64,000 nt of DNA from Methylomonas sp. 11b (GTDB lineage Bacteria > Pseudomonadota > Gammaproteobacteria > Methylococcales > Methylomonadaceae). The DNA lies in assembly GCF_000515215.1 (NCBI RefSeq), contig NZ_KI911557.1, positions 4,087,741 through 4,151,740 on the forward strand, written 5' to 3'. Below, piece after piece: positions 10,439 to 18,567 of this stretch. A program made the translations under genes and the position numbers. Every line of letters begins with the position of its first letter. Position 1 is the first letter of the stretch. The notes below the pieces were generated by a model. That model was not told the DNA's origin. It saw nothing but the letters and a program-made list of their open reading frames with translations, and did not search any database.

Positions 10439-10463
10439 AAAAAAGCCCACATAAAGTGGGCTT
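10439..10463 (-). terminator. Rho-independent terminator ending the 10.4 kb minus-strand RNA
   Basis: An 8-bp stem (10443-10450 with 10456-10463) with a 5-nt loop. On the minus strand it runs into six T residues (10444-10439), a textbook intrinsic terminator. On the plus strand no T-run follows at once, so its main direction is minus, though it may also help stop readthrough from the lipoprotein gene. Confidence 0.8.
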
Positions 10464-10621
10464 CGTCCGGTGTTATTTTTTATATTGATTGGACGCCTAC
10501 CGTTGAACAGTAGGTTAATTTCTTGCGTTTATTGTTGTTGTTATACCGGATTAACGGTCGCCTATCCCCCCCCTCATTTAACGGTCATGATTCTTTCGAA
10601 TCATCTGCGTTTCGCTGAAAG
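10440..10621 (-). ncRNA. Candidate structured small RNA, about 180 nt, family not recognised
   Basis: Read on the minus strand, this stretch starts just after a strong promoter and ends in an intrinsic terminator, with no plausible reading frame. It can form a 7-bp hairpin capped by a GAAA tetraloop (10587-10604), a 7-bp hairpin at 10497-10515 that includes a G-U pair valid only on this strand, a pairing CGTCC/GGACG (10464-10468 with 10491-10495), and the terminator. A 9-nt direct repeat GACCGTTAA occurs twice, around a run of eight G. I do not recognise 6S, tmRNA, RNase P RNA, SRP RNA or a tRNA. The call rests on promoter, structure and terminator together. Confidence 0.55.
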
Positions 10622-10628
10622 TGGGCGC

Positions 10629-10657
10629 ATTCTATTGGATTAAAATACGGCTGTCCA
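10629..10657 (-). promoter_or_regulatory. Strong sigma70 promoter with stable-RNA discriminator
   Basis: On the minus strand, TGGACA (10657-10652) and TAGAAT (10634-10629) are separated by exactly 17 bp. The next bases, GCGCCCAC (10628-10621), match the GC-rich discriminator typical of rRNA and tRNA promoters under stringent control. Upstream DNA is A/T rich, like an UP element. This arrangement suggests high, growth-rate-dependent expression of the RNA that follows. Confidence 0.6.
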
Positions 10658-10664
10658 CAAAAAA

Positions 10665-10683
10665 GTGTGACAATTTGTCGCAC
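10665..10683. promoter_or_regulatory. Operator-like palindrome upstream of the small-RNA promoter
   Basis: A 19-bp near-palindrome GTGTGACAATTTGTCGCAC with 8 of 9 base pairs matching around the central T. It lies 7 bp upstream of the -35 box, a position that suits an activator or a repressor. The binding protein is unknown. Confidence 0.35.
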
Positions 10684-10986
10684 ATTGATTTTGTGGGCAT
10701 TGTGCCTGGTTTCTCCTCGGCGTGAGCGAATGACCGAATCGTCTGCTTATTGACGCTTTAGAGAGCTAATTGCTTTTCCAGCCAGCGGTTTTAACGAATT
10801 TCGCTCGCCTTGACTAAGTGGGATCGCAAGGTAACTTCTCCCGAGTGGTGCTGGTGATGTTCACGTTTAGGTCGGGAGATAGCTAAATTTGACTTATTAG
10901 TGCCACTGCGAACAAATGAAGGTATTTAGACCCTGCTAAGCCCACTCAAAATACCGCTCCACTCGTGCCGACCAAGCTCTCACCGC
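10684..10986. other. Intergenic stretch without a recognised gene
   Basis: About 300 bp between the small-RNA promoter and the 3' end of ydbL. I see no ribosome site followed by a sustained reading frame and no tRNA-like fold. Nothing else is supported here. Confidence 0.5.
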
Positions 10987-11328
10987 TCAGCGCTGCGTCC
11001 AGCCCGAAGGCGTTTCTACAAACTGACCCGGTGCCGCTTGCCCTATGACTTTCTGCGCGGTCAGTCTGCCCACTTCCTCCGCTGGGACGCCGTTTTTAGC
11101 GGCTATGCGTTGATATTCCGCCAAGCGTTGGGCATTAATGCTCTCAACCAGTGCTTTTATCTCGGCCGATGCATCGGGCTTGACCAAGCCCAGGAAACCG
11201 TTCATTTGTTCGCCCACCAGCCCTGCCGATTTTGCCTGGGCTAGATCGGTTGCGTTGACCGGCAGGGCGACCAGACATAAGCCTAAAAATAGTGACGGTA
11301 AAATTGATAGCAAATTTTTGTTGTTCAT
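10987..11328 (-). CDS. ydbL: YdbL family periplasmic protein (DUF1318)
   Basis: A 113-residue exported protein with a signal peptide (ending about VNA-TDL) and the DUF1318 pattern: QAKSAGLVGEQMNGFLG, then NAQRLAEYQRIAAKNGVP and AAPGQFVETPSGW. Two ATGs are in tandem; the second, at 11328, sits 6 bases from AAAGGAG and is preferred. It is the last gene of ydbH-ynbE-ydbL. In E. coli YdbL works with the YdbH-YnbE bridge, which carries phospholipids between inner and outer membranes, probably as a periplasmic helper. Confidence 0.88.
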   Translation of the reverse strand: MNNKNLLSILPSLFLGLCLVALPVNATDLAQAKSAGLVGEQMNGFLGLVKPDASAEIKALVESINAQRLAEYQRIAAKNGVPAEEVGRLTAQKVIGQAAPGQFVETPSGWTQR

Positions 11329-11339
11329 CATTAGCTCCT

Positions 11340-11537
11340 TTAAAACAAGCCTTTCTGGCTGGAAAGCAATTCGTCGACGTCTTTTTCCACTTTCAAACGG
11401 ATTTCGTGTTCGATCTTTACATTCATATTAATTTCAATCGGTTTGTCCGGCGCTTCCAGCCTGACCGAGGGCGAACACCCCGTCAGGTAGATGCTGCCGC
11501 ACAACATGGCCGCGCTACTTGCAGCTTTCCAGTTCAT
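11340..11537 (-). CDS. ynbE: YnbE family outer-membrane lipoprotein
   Basis: A 65-residue lipoprotein with lipobox LTGC (Cys about 21) followed by SPSVRLEAPDKPIEINMNVKI, the conserved YnbE pattern. The start overlaps the ydbH stop by 4 bp (ATGA), which implies coupled translation. In E. coli YnbE oligomerises at the outer membrane and caps the YdbH bridge. Very short genes like this are easily missed; its place between ydbH and ydbL makes the call firm. Confidence 0.9.
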   Translation of the reverse strand: MNWKAASSAAMLCGSIYLTGCSPSVRLEAPDKPIEINMNVKIEHEIRLKVEKDVDELLSSQKGLF

Positions 11538-13405
11538 TGACTCCTCCGGTCCGCCGGCGGCGGTTTGGGTAATTGATCCCCTGTTGGGGTGTTCGGCGAT
11601 TTTTCCAGATTAGCCGGTTTGGCGATGGCTTGTTCCAAAATGGTTCGTTCCAAATCGCCGGCTAAAATCCCTTTTTGCAACAACTCGGGCAGTTGACCGC
11701 TGATATTCAAGTTAAAGGCCAGCGGATGGCCGGATAATACTTCCGGGTTACTGCCTTCCAGGCGTAAGCCCAGATGATAGTCGCCGTTCGGGCGATAATT
11801 TACCTTGGCTTGCAGACTCCGATAAACCAAGTTTTTAAGAGCCTTAAAGGCGATGTTCTGACTATCGGCCGGTCCGACATAGCGTAACACACCCGGTTGC
11901 GTGCCGTTGAGGCTGCCGTCTTGCACGTCTATGGCCCCCGCCGATAGCTGCAACGGCAGTTCGCCGGCTATCGCGCCGGTCCCGGAAATATTCGGGTAAT
12001 GCAGGCTCATTAAAAGCTGCGACAGATCGACATCGTGGAGTCGTAAGGTCAACAGAATCGGCGTTTGCTCCAAGCGTATCGTGTCCGGCATCAATTCCAT
12101 CGTGCCGCCAAATAGTGCCAGGCTGGCCTGATTTAGGGTCAGCGCCTGATCGAGATAGCGGGCTTTGACATTAAGGTTGCGCGCTATCAAATCTTTACCC
12201 AATCCCAGCGTCGGCACTTCGGCAGACAAGTCCACGGCCCGAGTCGCCAACTCCGGAATGTTCAGTTCGACCTTAGCGTTCTCGATTTTTGCCGGACCGG
12301 CTGCCATGGCCAAATCGGTAATAGTCAATTGTGCCGTCCCGGAAGCATCTTGATTGCTCGGCTTTTGCAGTTGCAGGTTTCCCAGCACTGCGCCGCCGGT
12401 AACTGTCCCGCTAGCCGCCATGGCCGGTAACCAGGGTTTGATTAAATCGAATGCCTCGCTGGCGGGCATGTCCAGGCGGCCGATCGCATCGATAGTCTGC
12501 TTGTTTGTCATCGCTATATCGACAGCAACTAAAGGCTGCTTATTGCGTTTCAGCATGGCTTCAGCCTGCAGACTGGCGAAGTTGTCCGTTGTTTTGGCGT
12601 TTACGCTTAGCTGCGCAGCACTTAGCAAAGGGCTTAACTTCGATACATCATAGGTCTGGGTTTTTGCCCGCAAAGTTTGCGGTATCAGTAAGCTGCTGCC
12701 AAACCACTCGATAAGTCCAAGTGCGCCGGCATGCAGACTGATTTGCTTGGCGGGGCGATCCAGTTGTTGAGCTTCCAGTTTTAATATATTGCCACTTGGT
12801 AGCCTATCAACGCTGAGTTTGGCTGCGCTAAAACCCGGATCGATTTTCAGATGAAGCGATTGTCGAGCATCCTGAAGTTTTGCGTCGATGGCATCGGCCG
12901 CACTGCGCTTAATCTCAGCTTGACCGGCGAAGCTGCTCAGGCCCCAGGGTGTGTCGACGTCAATTTCCAGTTTCGCGATGCTCAATCGGTCCAGCGGTAA
13001 ACTGATGGGGGCGTTTTCCGTAGCGTTCGTTGCGGGTGGGTCGGCAGGGTGATAGTTAAATTTCAGCACGGCGTGGCGGATGCTGACGCTGTAGAGTACG
13101 CGCTTTTCCAGATCGTAATCAGTGGCGACCTCGTGCATCGCGACTGTTAAGTCGCCAGCCGGCGTTGCCAAGCCGAAGCTGATTTCAGCCAGCTTGGCTT
13201 GCTTATAGTCAAACGACAGTCCCGACAGCGAAGGTGAGCTAAGTACGGTGTGTTTCAGGGCCTGTTGCAGTATTAGCTCTAGTAAAACCGCGCGTTGCCA
13301 CCAGACGGCCAGGCAAAGCAGCGCAATTCCCAGGAGCGCAACAGCGACTGTTGTAGGCCATGAACTGCGGCGTTTCAAAACGTTTGCGGTGGGTGACGAG
13401 CTCAT
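11534..13405 (-). CDS. ydbH: YdbH-like AsmA-family intermembrane lipid transport protein
   Basis: A 623-residue protein with one N-terminal membrane segment (about residues 18-36) and a long periplasmic part rich in short beta strands, as in the AsmA-like group (YhdP, TamB, YdbH). The repeated pattern of amphipathic strands fits a lipid-carrying groove that spans the periplasm. The C-terminus is proline-rich and basic. It is somewhat shorter than the roughly 880-residue E. coli protein. Gene order ydbH-ynbE-ydbL is conserved and supports the assignment more than any single motif. Confidence 0.8.
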   Translation of the reverse strand: MSSSPTANVLKRRSSWPTTVAVALLGIALLCLAVWWQRAVLLELILQQALKHTVLSSPSLSGLSFDYKQAKLAEISFGLATPAGDLTVAMHEVATDYDLEKRVLYSVSIRHAVLKFNYHPADPPATNATENAPISLPLDRLSIAKLEIDVDTPWGLSSFAGQAEIKRSAADAIDAKLQDARQSLHLKIDPGFSAAKLSVDRLPSGNILKLEAQQLDRPAKQISLHAGALGLIEWFGSSLLIPQTLRAKTQTYDVSKLSPLLSAAQLSVNAKTTDNFASLQAEAMLKRNKQPLVAVDIAMTNKQTIDAIGRLDMPASEAFDLIKPWLPAMAASGTVTGGAVLGNLQLQKPSNQDASGTAQLTITDLAMAAGPAKIENAKVELNIPELATRAVDLSAEVPTLGLGKDLIARNLNVKARYLDQALTLNQASLALFGGTMELMPDTIRLEQTPILLTLRLHDVDLSQLLMSLHYPNISGTGAIAGELPLQLSAGAIDVQDGSLNGTQPGVLRYVGPADSQNIAFKALKNLVYRSLQAKVNYRPNGDYHLGLRLEGSNPEVLSGHPLAFNLNISGQLPELLQKGILAGDLERTILEQAIAKPANLEKSPNTPTGDQLPKPPPADRRSQ

Positions 13406-13484
13406 GGCCTACCAGGCGGCGGCATTGTCAACAGGCGGATCATGGTGTTGAGTCTAGGACGATAGCCGCGCAAATCGGTCCCCT

Positions 13485-14534
13485 TCAACTCAAAAGCGCG
13501 ACAAAGGCATCGACTTGCTCCGCTTCCGTCGCAAAACTGGTGACCAAGCGTACCAACACTTCCTGGTCATCTACTAAACCAGGGTTCGCCCGTGGTGGAT
13601 TCCAGGGGTAAAACACCGCGCCGTGTTGTTGCAAACGTTCCGCATGCCCTTGATCTAACACAGCAAACACTTCATTGGCTTCCGCGCGCCAGGCCAGTCG
13701 GGCGTGTTTCGAGTTAATAATACCGTGTTGCAAGCGTGCCGCCATCGCGTTGGCGTGGCGCGCCAGCTCCAGCCAAAGCCCCTCTTCTAAATAAGCCTCG
13801 AACTGACAGGCGATAAACCGGCTTTTAGACATCAGCTGAGCAGCGCGCTTGCGGATAAACGGCAAATCTTTAGCCTGCGCCGGATTCATAAACACCAACG
13901 CTTCCGCACACCAACAGCCGTTTTTGGTAGCGCCGAAAGAGACGATGTCTACACCCAGCTTCCAGCTCATTTCCGCAGGCGTTAACTCTAGCGAGACCAG
14001 TGCATTGGCAAAACGCGCGCCGTCCATATGCAGCGGTAAGCCGTAAGTTTGGGCAATCTCCGAAATAGCGGAAATCTCCTCGGGCTGGTAAAGCGTACCG
14101 ATTTCGGTCGCTTGGGTGATGGAAATGGCCATGGGTTGGCCGGCATGCACAAAATTGGGCGGGAAACGTTCGATTTCCGCTTTTAGATTGTCGGGGGCGA
14201 TTTTGCCATGGTTGCCGTCCACCGGCGCCAGCCTCGCGCCATGGGTAAAAAACTCCGGAGCGCCGCATTCGTCTTCCAACATATGCGCTTCGCGGTGACA
14301 AAACGATACGCCGCCCGGTCGGTTGACGGCGGCCAGTGCCAGCGAGTTGGCGGCCGTGCCGGTGCTGACGAAATAGACCGCGACTTCCCGTTCGAATAGC
14401 TCGTTAAACTGTCGCTCGATTTGGCGATCCAGAGCGCTGGCGCCATAGGGTGCCGAAAATCCCGCCGAAGCGGCCAACAGGCGTTGGGAAATGGCCGGGT
14501 GCGCGCCAGCCCAATTATCGGATGCAAAATTCAT
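13485..14534 (-). CDS. ltaE: Low-specificity L-threonine aldolase
   Basis: PLP enzyme that cleaves L-threonine or allo-threonine to glycine and acetaldehyde. The sequence has the N-terminal FASDNWAGAHP, the cofactor region VSTGTAANSLAL, HMDGARFANAL and the PLP lysine in SFGATKNGCWC. I choose the start at 14534 (MNFASDN) because related proteins begin there; ATGs at 14546 and 14606 are in frame, but the longer N-terminus looks non-conserved. No strong ribosome site is visible. The gene is divergent from the kinase-like gene at 14680. Confidence 0.9.
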   Translation of the reverse strand: MNFASDNWAGAHPAISQRLLAASAGFSAPYGASALDRQIERQFNELFEREVAVYFVSTGTAANSLALAAVNRPGGVSFCHREAHMLEDECGAPEFFTHGARLAPVDGNHGKIAPDNLKAEIERFPPNFVHAGQPMAISITQATEIGTLYQPEEISAISEIAQTYGLPLHMDGARFANALVSLELTPAEMSWKLGVDIVSFGATKNGCWCAEALVFMNPAQAKDLPFIRKRAAQLMSKSRFIACQFEAYLEEGLWLELARHANAMAARLQHGIINSKHARLAWRAEANEVFAVLDQGHAERLQQHGAVFYPWNPPRANPGLVDDQEVLVRLVTSFATEAEQVDAFVALLS

Positions 14535-14679
14535 GGTCGGTATCATGGCGGTGATGTTTAATGTGTTGGCGATGCGACGGTATGAACTATACCAACGATA
14601 CCGCAATCCGACACGTAAGCCTGGCTTTCGTTCGGCGTATTCCCGGAAAATAGCGATTCTTTAGGCACTTACCATCCCT

Positions 14680-15651
14680 ATGCAAAATACCATACACGAC
14701 CTCGTGCTTAAGGCCTCCGGCGCTAATGATGCATTTCAACTTGAGACTATTCAAAGCCTATGGAGCGGCTACGGTTATATTTTTCGCTACGGTTTAACCG
14801 GTTGCGACAGCGCTAGCGTGATAGTCAAACACGTAAAACTGTCGGCACAAAGTCTGCAAACGCCCGGTTCCAATGAAGATTTGTCGCATCGACGCAAAGT
14901 ACGCTCTTATCAGATTGAGACAGCCTGGTATCAAACTTGGGCGAAGCATTGCGACGCCGATTGCCGTGTGCCGGCTTATTTGGCATTCGAGACCTTTGGC
15001 GAGGATATCGTGATGGTCTTGGAAGACCTGCACCCGGTGGGATTTCCACAACGCCGTTCTAGGGCCGGCGAACAGGAAATACGTACTTGCCTCGCATGGC
15101 TGGCAAATTTTCATGCCACGTTTATCGGCGAAAAGCCCAAGGGTTTGTGGCCCACCGGCACCTATTGGCATCTGCAAACCCGGCCCAACGAATTGGAAGC
15201 CTTGCAGGATATTGCTTTGAAAAATGCCGCGTCGGCGATAGATCAAAAGCTGCGTGATACCCCTTATCAAACCTTCGTGCACGGCGATGCCAAATTGGCT
15301 AATTTCTGTTTTTCGGCGGACGGCAGCCGGGTCGCTGCGGTGGATTTTCAGTATGTTGGCGGCGGATGCGGGATCAAGGATGTCGCGTATTTCATAGATA
15401 GCTGCTTAGGGCAGGACGAGTGCCAGCGCCGGGAGAGTGAATTGCTGGATATTTATTTTCAAGCCTTGCAACAAGCGTTGCGGCGCAAACAGAAACCCGT
15501 AGATGCCGATGCCGTGGAGCAAGATTGGCGGGCCTTGTATCCGCTGGCTTGGACCGATTTTCACCGCTTCTTAAAAGGCTGGAACCCCGGCTATTGGTCC
15601 CCCAACAGCTATAGCGAGCGGCTGGCGCGGCAAGTCATCGCGCAATTATAA
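14680..15651 (+). CDS. Choline/aminoglycoside-kinase-like (CHK, ecdysteroid-kinase type) phosphotransferase
   Basis: A 323-residue protein with the kinase-like fold of small-molecule phosphotransferases. The catalytic loop is [13 protein letters not shown] (HGD and Asn) and the magnesium-binding segment is [11 protein letters not shown] (Asp-Phe). An IVKHVKLS segment supplies the probable ATP-binding lysine. The HGDAKxxN form and C-terminal part fit the DUF1679/EcKinase branch better than true aminoglycoside kinases. The substrate is unknown. It is followed 17 bp later by a CysQ-like phosphatase with a good AAGGAG site, so the pair may act on related phosphorylated metabolites. Confidence 0.75.
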   Translation: MQNTIHDLVLKASGANDAFQLETIQSLWSGYGYIFRYGLTGCDSASVIVKHVKLSAQSLQTPGSNEDLSHRRKVRSYQIETAWYQTWAKHCDADCRVPAYLAFETFGEDIVMVLEDLHPVGFPQRRSRAGEQEIRTCLAWLANFHATFIGEKPKGLWPTGTYWHLQTRPNELEALQDIALKNAASAIDQKLRDTPYQTFVHGDAKLANFCFSADGSRVAAVDFQYVGGGCGIKDVAYFIDSCLGQDECQRRESELLDIYFQALQQALRRKQKPVDADAVEQDWRALYPLAWTDFHRFLKGWNPGYWSPNSYSERLARQVIAQL

Positions 15652-15668
15652 AACTACAAGGAGAACCG

Positions 15669-16553
15669 ATGCGCTTGTCAACGGACGATCTGCATTTACT
15701 TGGCCAATCCGCTATTTCTGCGGCGATGCAGGCCGGAGCATTGATTGCCAGGCATGCGCAACGCGCAGTCGCGGTCAATACCAAAGACGGCGGCACCAGT
15801 CTGGCGGCTCAGGTCGTGACGGAAGTCGATCATCGAAGTCAGGACATCATTTTGCAAACTTTGCGGCCGACTTGCGCGCGATACGATTTAGCCCTGTTGT
15901 CGGAAGAAAGTCCCGACGACGGTGCGCGGCTACAAAAGGATTATTTCTGGTGCATCGATCCTTTGGATGGCACCTTGCCGTTTATCGAAGGTGTGCCGGG
16001 TTACTCGGTGTCCATTGCCTTGGTGTCGCGCGCCGGACAAGCATCGATCGGTGTGGTTTACGATCCCTTAACCCACACGCTTTATTGGGCGATTAAAGAT
16101 CAAGGCGCTTGGCAAAACCAACAAGCTTTTAAGCTGGCAACCCCAGCGCAAATCTTGACTTTTATTACCGACAAAAGCTTTGCTCAGGACCCGTTGTATC
16201 ATGCTACGCAGCCCGAACTGGAACGCATCGCCGTTGAGTTGGGCTATGCCGGCGCCAAGCTGCGTCTGCAAGGCGGCGCGGCCTTGAATGCCTGCCAAGC
16301 GCTGACGCAGGCTCCGGCGTGTTATTTCAAATTTCCCAAGCCGGATAAGGGCGGCGGCAGCGTTTGGGACTACGCCGCCACCGCCTGTTTGTTCCAGGAA
16401 GCCGGCGTCCCGGTCAGCGATATACACGGCAAACCGCTGGTGTTAAATCCGGATGGCTCGACTTATATGAATCATTGCGGCGTGTTGTATTGCTCCGATC
16501 AAGCTATCGCAGAGAGCATGATTCGGCTTTATCGGCAATTGCGACTGGGGTAA
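15669..16553 (+). CDS. Inositol-monophosphatase-family protein, CysQ-like
   Basis: A 294-residue Li-sensitive-type phosphatase. Metal-binding motifs are present: the EE pair in LLSEESPDD, and WCIDPLDGTLPFIEG (DPLDGT). A third motif, GGGSVWDYAAT (WDxAA), is near residue 235. The family includes inositol phosphatase, fructose-bisphosphatase and 3',5'-bisphosphate nucleotidase (CysQ). The length and the DPLDGT context suggest CysQ-like, but substrate choice is uncertain. AAGGAG lies 6 bases before the ATG. Confidence 0.8.
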   Translation: MRLSTDDLHLLGQSAISAAMQAGALIARHAQRAVAVNTKDGGTSLAAQVVTEVDHRSQDIILQTLRPTCARYDLALLSEESPDDGARLQKDYFWCIDPLDGTLPFIEGVPGYSVSIALVSRAGQASIGVVYDPLTHTLYWAIKDQGAWQNQQAFKLATPAQILTFITDKSFAQDPLYHATQPELERIAVELGYAGAKLRLQGGAALNACQALTQAPACYFKFPKPDKGGGSVWDYAATACLFQEAGVPVSDIHGKPLVLNPDGSTYMNHCGVLYCSDQAIAESMIRLYRQLRLG

Positions 16554-16581
16554 TAACTGCCGCCGCTTCAAGGTGAGTTTT

Positions 16582-16782
16582 TTAGCAGGGAAAAAAGTTC
16601 TGTAGGTGACGCTTATAAAACCGATTTTTGGAGCGCGCGTTCAGAAACGCGGCGAACAGGTGTTCAGGAACGTGGCAAAAATCTTGGGCTTGCTTATCTT
16701 TGAAACACACCCGCATTTTGTGGGTTTGTTCGTCGTAGCCGATCACTTCGATAGTGTTGGATTTCACTGACTGCATTTGCAT
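16582..16782 (-). CDS. Small KTSC-domain protein
   Basis: A 66-residue cytosolic protein matching the KTSC pattern: SVKSNTIEVIGYDEQTHKMRVCF, then CHVPEHLFAAFLNARSKNRFYKRHL. KTSC domains occur alone or fused to lysyl-tRNA synthetase and other nucleic-acid proteins; their role is not firmly known. The start at 16782 is chosen because GGGAGG sits 5 bases upstream, and a longer in-frame extension upstream is not conserved-looking. It converges on the phosphatase gene. Confidence 0.75.
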   Translation of the reverse strand: MQMQSVKSNTIEVIGYDEQTHKMRVCFKDKQAQDFCHVPEHLFAAFLNARSKNRFYKRHLQNFFPC

Positions 16783-16939
16783 AGTAGCCTCCCGGAATGT
16801 CATGCTAAAACTGTGTCGGTGAGGCATGGCTAAATACGAATAGTTCAATCGGCAATTTCTGATCAAGATTGCGGTAAACACCTCAGCAAACCGCATAAGC
16901 TTCCCTAATTCTTTCAATCACTCGTTTGGAGATGTAACG

Positions 16940-17635
16940 ATGCAAACTGTTTTAATCACCGGTGCCAATCGCGGCTTGGGTTTGGAATTTTGCCGGCAAT
17001 ATGCGGCCGCCGGTTATAAAGTCATTGCGGCCTGCCGCAACCCGGGCAAGGCCGAGCAATTGGCCGCGCTTGCCCAACAATATCCGCAGATGCAAATCGA
17101 GACGCTGGATGTAGCGGATTTCAATCAAATCGATGCACTGGCAAGCAAACTATCCGACTGCAAAATCGATGTGTTGCTGAACAATGCCGGCGTTTACGGC
17201 GATCAAGCCGGTCGCGGTTTTGGGCAACTTGACTACCAAACCTGGGCGAACGTGCTGGCGGTCAACGTGATGGCGCCAGTCAAATTGGCCGAAGCTTTCC
17301 TGCCGCAGGTGCAACGCAGCGAAAAACGCTTGATTGTGGCCTTGAGCAGTTTGATGGGCAGCATGACCGACAATACCAGCGGCGGCAGCATCCTGTACCG
17401 CTCCAGCAAGGCCGGATTGAATGCGGCATTGAAAAGCCTGTCCATCGATTTGCGGCCTTCGTCTATTGGCGTATTGATTCTGCATCCGGGCTGGGTCAGA
17501 ACCGATATGGGCGGACCGAACGGCTTGATCGATGTTGAGGAAAGCGTATCCGGCATGCGTAAGGTGATAGCCAATTTCAGTCTGGCCGATAGCGGCAGCT
17601 TTGTTAAGTACGACGGCTCGGCGCTGCCCTGGTAA
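16940..17635 (+). CDS. Short-chain dehydrogenase/reductase, C-factor-like
   Basis: A 231-residue classical SDR. The NAD(P)-binding motif is TGANRGLG (7-14), then NNAGVYG and the catalytic YRSSK. Before these is the active-site Ser region (ALSSLMGSM). The C-terminal HPGWVRTDMGG is shared with the CsgA/C-factor group. No basic residue pair that would settle NAD versus NADP is obvious. The substrate is unknown, and the neighbours do not point to a pathway. Confidence 0.85.
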   Translation: MQTVLITGANRGLGLEFCRQYAAAGYKVIAACRNPGKAEQLAALAQQYPQMQIETLDVADFNQIDALASKLSDCKIDVLLNNAGVYGDQAGRGFGQLDYQTWANVLAVNVMAPVKLAEAFLPQVQRSEKRLIVALSSLMGSMTDNTSGGSILYRSSKAGLNAALKSLSIDLRPSSIGVLILHPGWVRTDMGGPNGLIDVEESVSGMRKVIANFSLADSGSFVKYDGSALPW

Positions 17636-17904
17636 AACAGACAGTTTTAAATTCATCACATCCCCAAGTCATCCTGACTGTCTTTCGCGCACTGTTTGCA
17701 CTGTCGTAAATAGTGCGCGGCAGCTCTTGCTTTAATCCCTACTGGCGCCGATAAATAGCGATTCGAAACTTTATTGCTTGCATAAAAATTTCGATTCGAT
17801 ATTATTTGTCCGGCGCCGACAATATCTTCCAATACATCGGTTGCTCAAGTGCGACACCTAAGAATCGCATCGTTTACATTGCAACGACACAAGAGGAGGG
17901 GTTT

Positions 17905-18537
17905 ATGCAGACTCCCAACAAATTACTACTGGAAAACAAAGCCTGGTCAGAAGCCATGACCGGTAAACAACCGGATTACTTCGTCAATATGGCCAAGGAG
18001 CAACATCCGGAATTTTTATGGATAGGCTGCTCCGACAGCCGTGTGCCGGTCGATACCATAGTCCACGCCCAACCCGGCGAAATATTCGTGCATCGGAATA
18101 TCGCCAATCAAGTCATCACCACCGATTTCAACGGTTTAAGCGTGTTGCAATATGCGATTAACGCTTTAAAGGTTAAGCATGTGATTGTCTGCGGCCATTA
18201 TGGCTGCGGTGGCGTAGAAGCGGCCTTGCGGCAGCAGCGCGGTGATCTGGCTATCGCCAACAAGTGGTTGACGCACATTAAGGAAGTGTATCGTTTGCAC
18301 CAAGACGAACTGGACAATTTGCAGCCCGAACGCAAACTCAACAAATTGATCGAATGGAATGTCATTGAACAAGTGCAACGTCTGGCCCACACCTCTATCG
18401 TGCAATCGGCCTGGATGTCCGGCCAAAAAGTCAGTTTGCGCGGCTGGGTATACGGTTTGCACGATGGTTTGCTGAATGAATTGATACACATCGACGCCAC
18501 GTCGCCGATTCACAACATCTACCAATACGCCCATTAA
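17905..18537 (+). CDS. can: Beta-class carbonic anhydrase
   Basis: Interconverts CO2 and bicarbonate in the cytosol. With the start at 17905 (GAGGAGGGG just upstream) the zinc ligands and catalytic residues fall at Cys42, Asp44, Arg46, His98 and Cys101, the same numbering as E. coli Can. The product is 210 residues. A longer in-frame start at 17806 is rejected because it adds an unlikely 33-residue extension with no ribosome site. The SulP transporter follows after 30 bp, which suggests the pair supplies bicarbonate for carboxylation reactions. Confidence 0.95.
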   Translation: MQTPNKLLLENKAWSEAMTGKQPDYFVNMAKEQHPEFLWIGCSDSRVPVDTIVHAQPGEIFVHRNIANQVITTDFNGLSVLQYAINALKVKHVIVCGHYGCGGVEAALRQQRGDLAIANKWLTHIKEVYRLHQDELDNLQPERKLNKLIEWNVIEQVQRLAHTSIVQSAWMSGQKVSLRGWVYGLHDGLLNELIHIDATSPIHNIYQYAH

Positions 18538-18567
18538 GGCTCCCAGTTGCCCGCACGGAGACCGTCT

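Noticed and set aside
10440..10640. tRNA or known housekeeping RNA in the 10.4 kb structured region
   Set aside because: No cloverleaf, no TTCGANTC-type T arm and no CCA end. The pattern does not match tmRNA, RNase P, SRP or 6S RNA as far as I can recognise.
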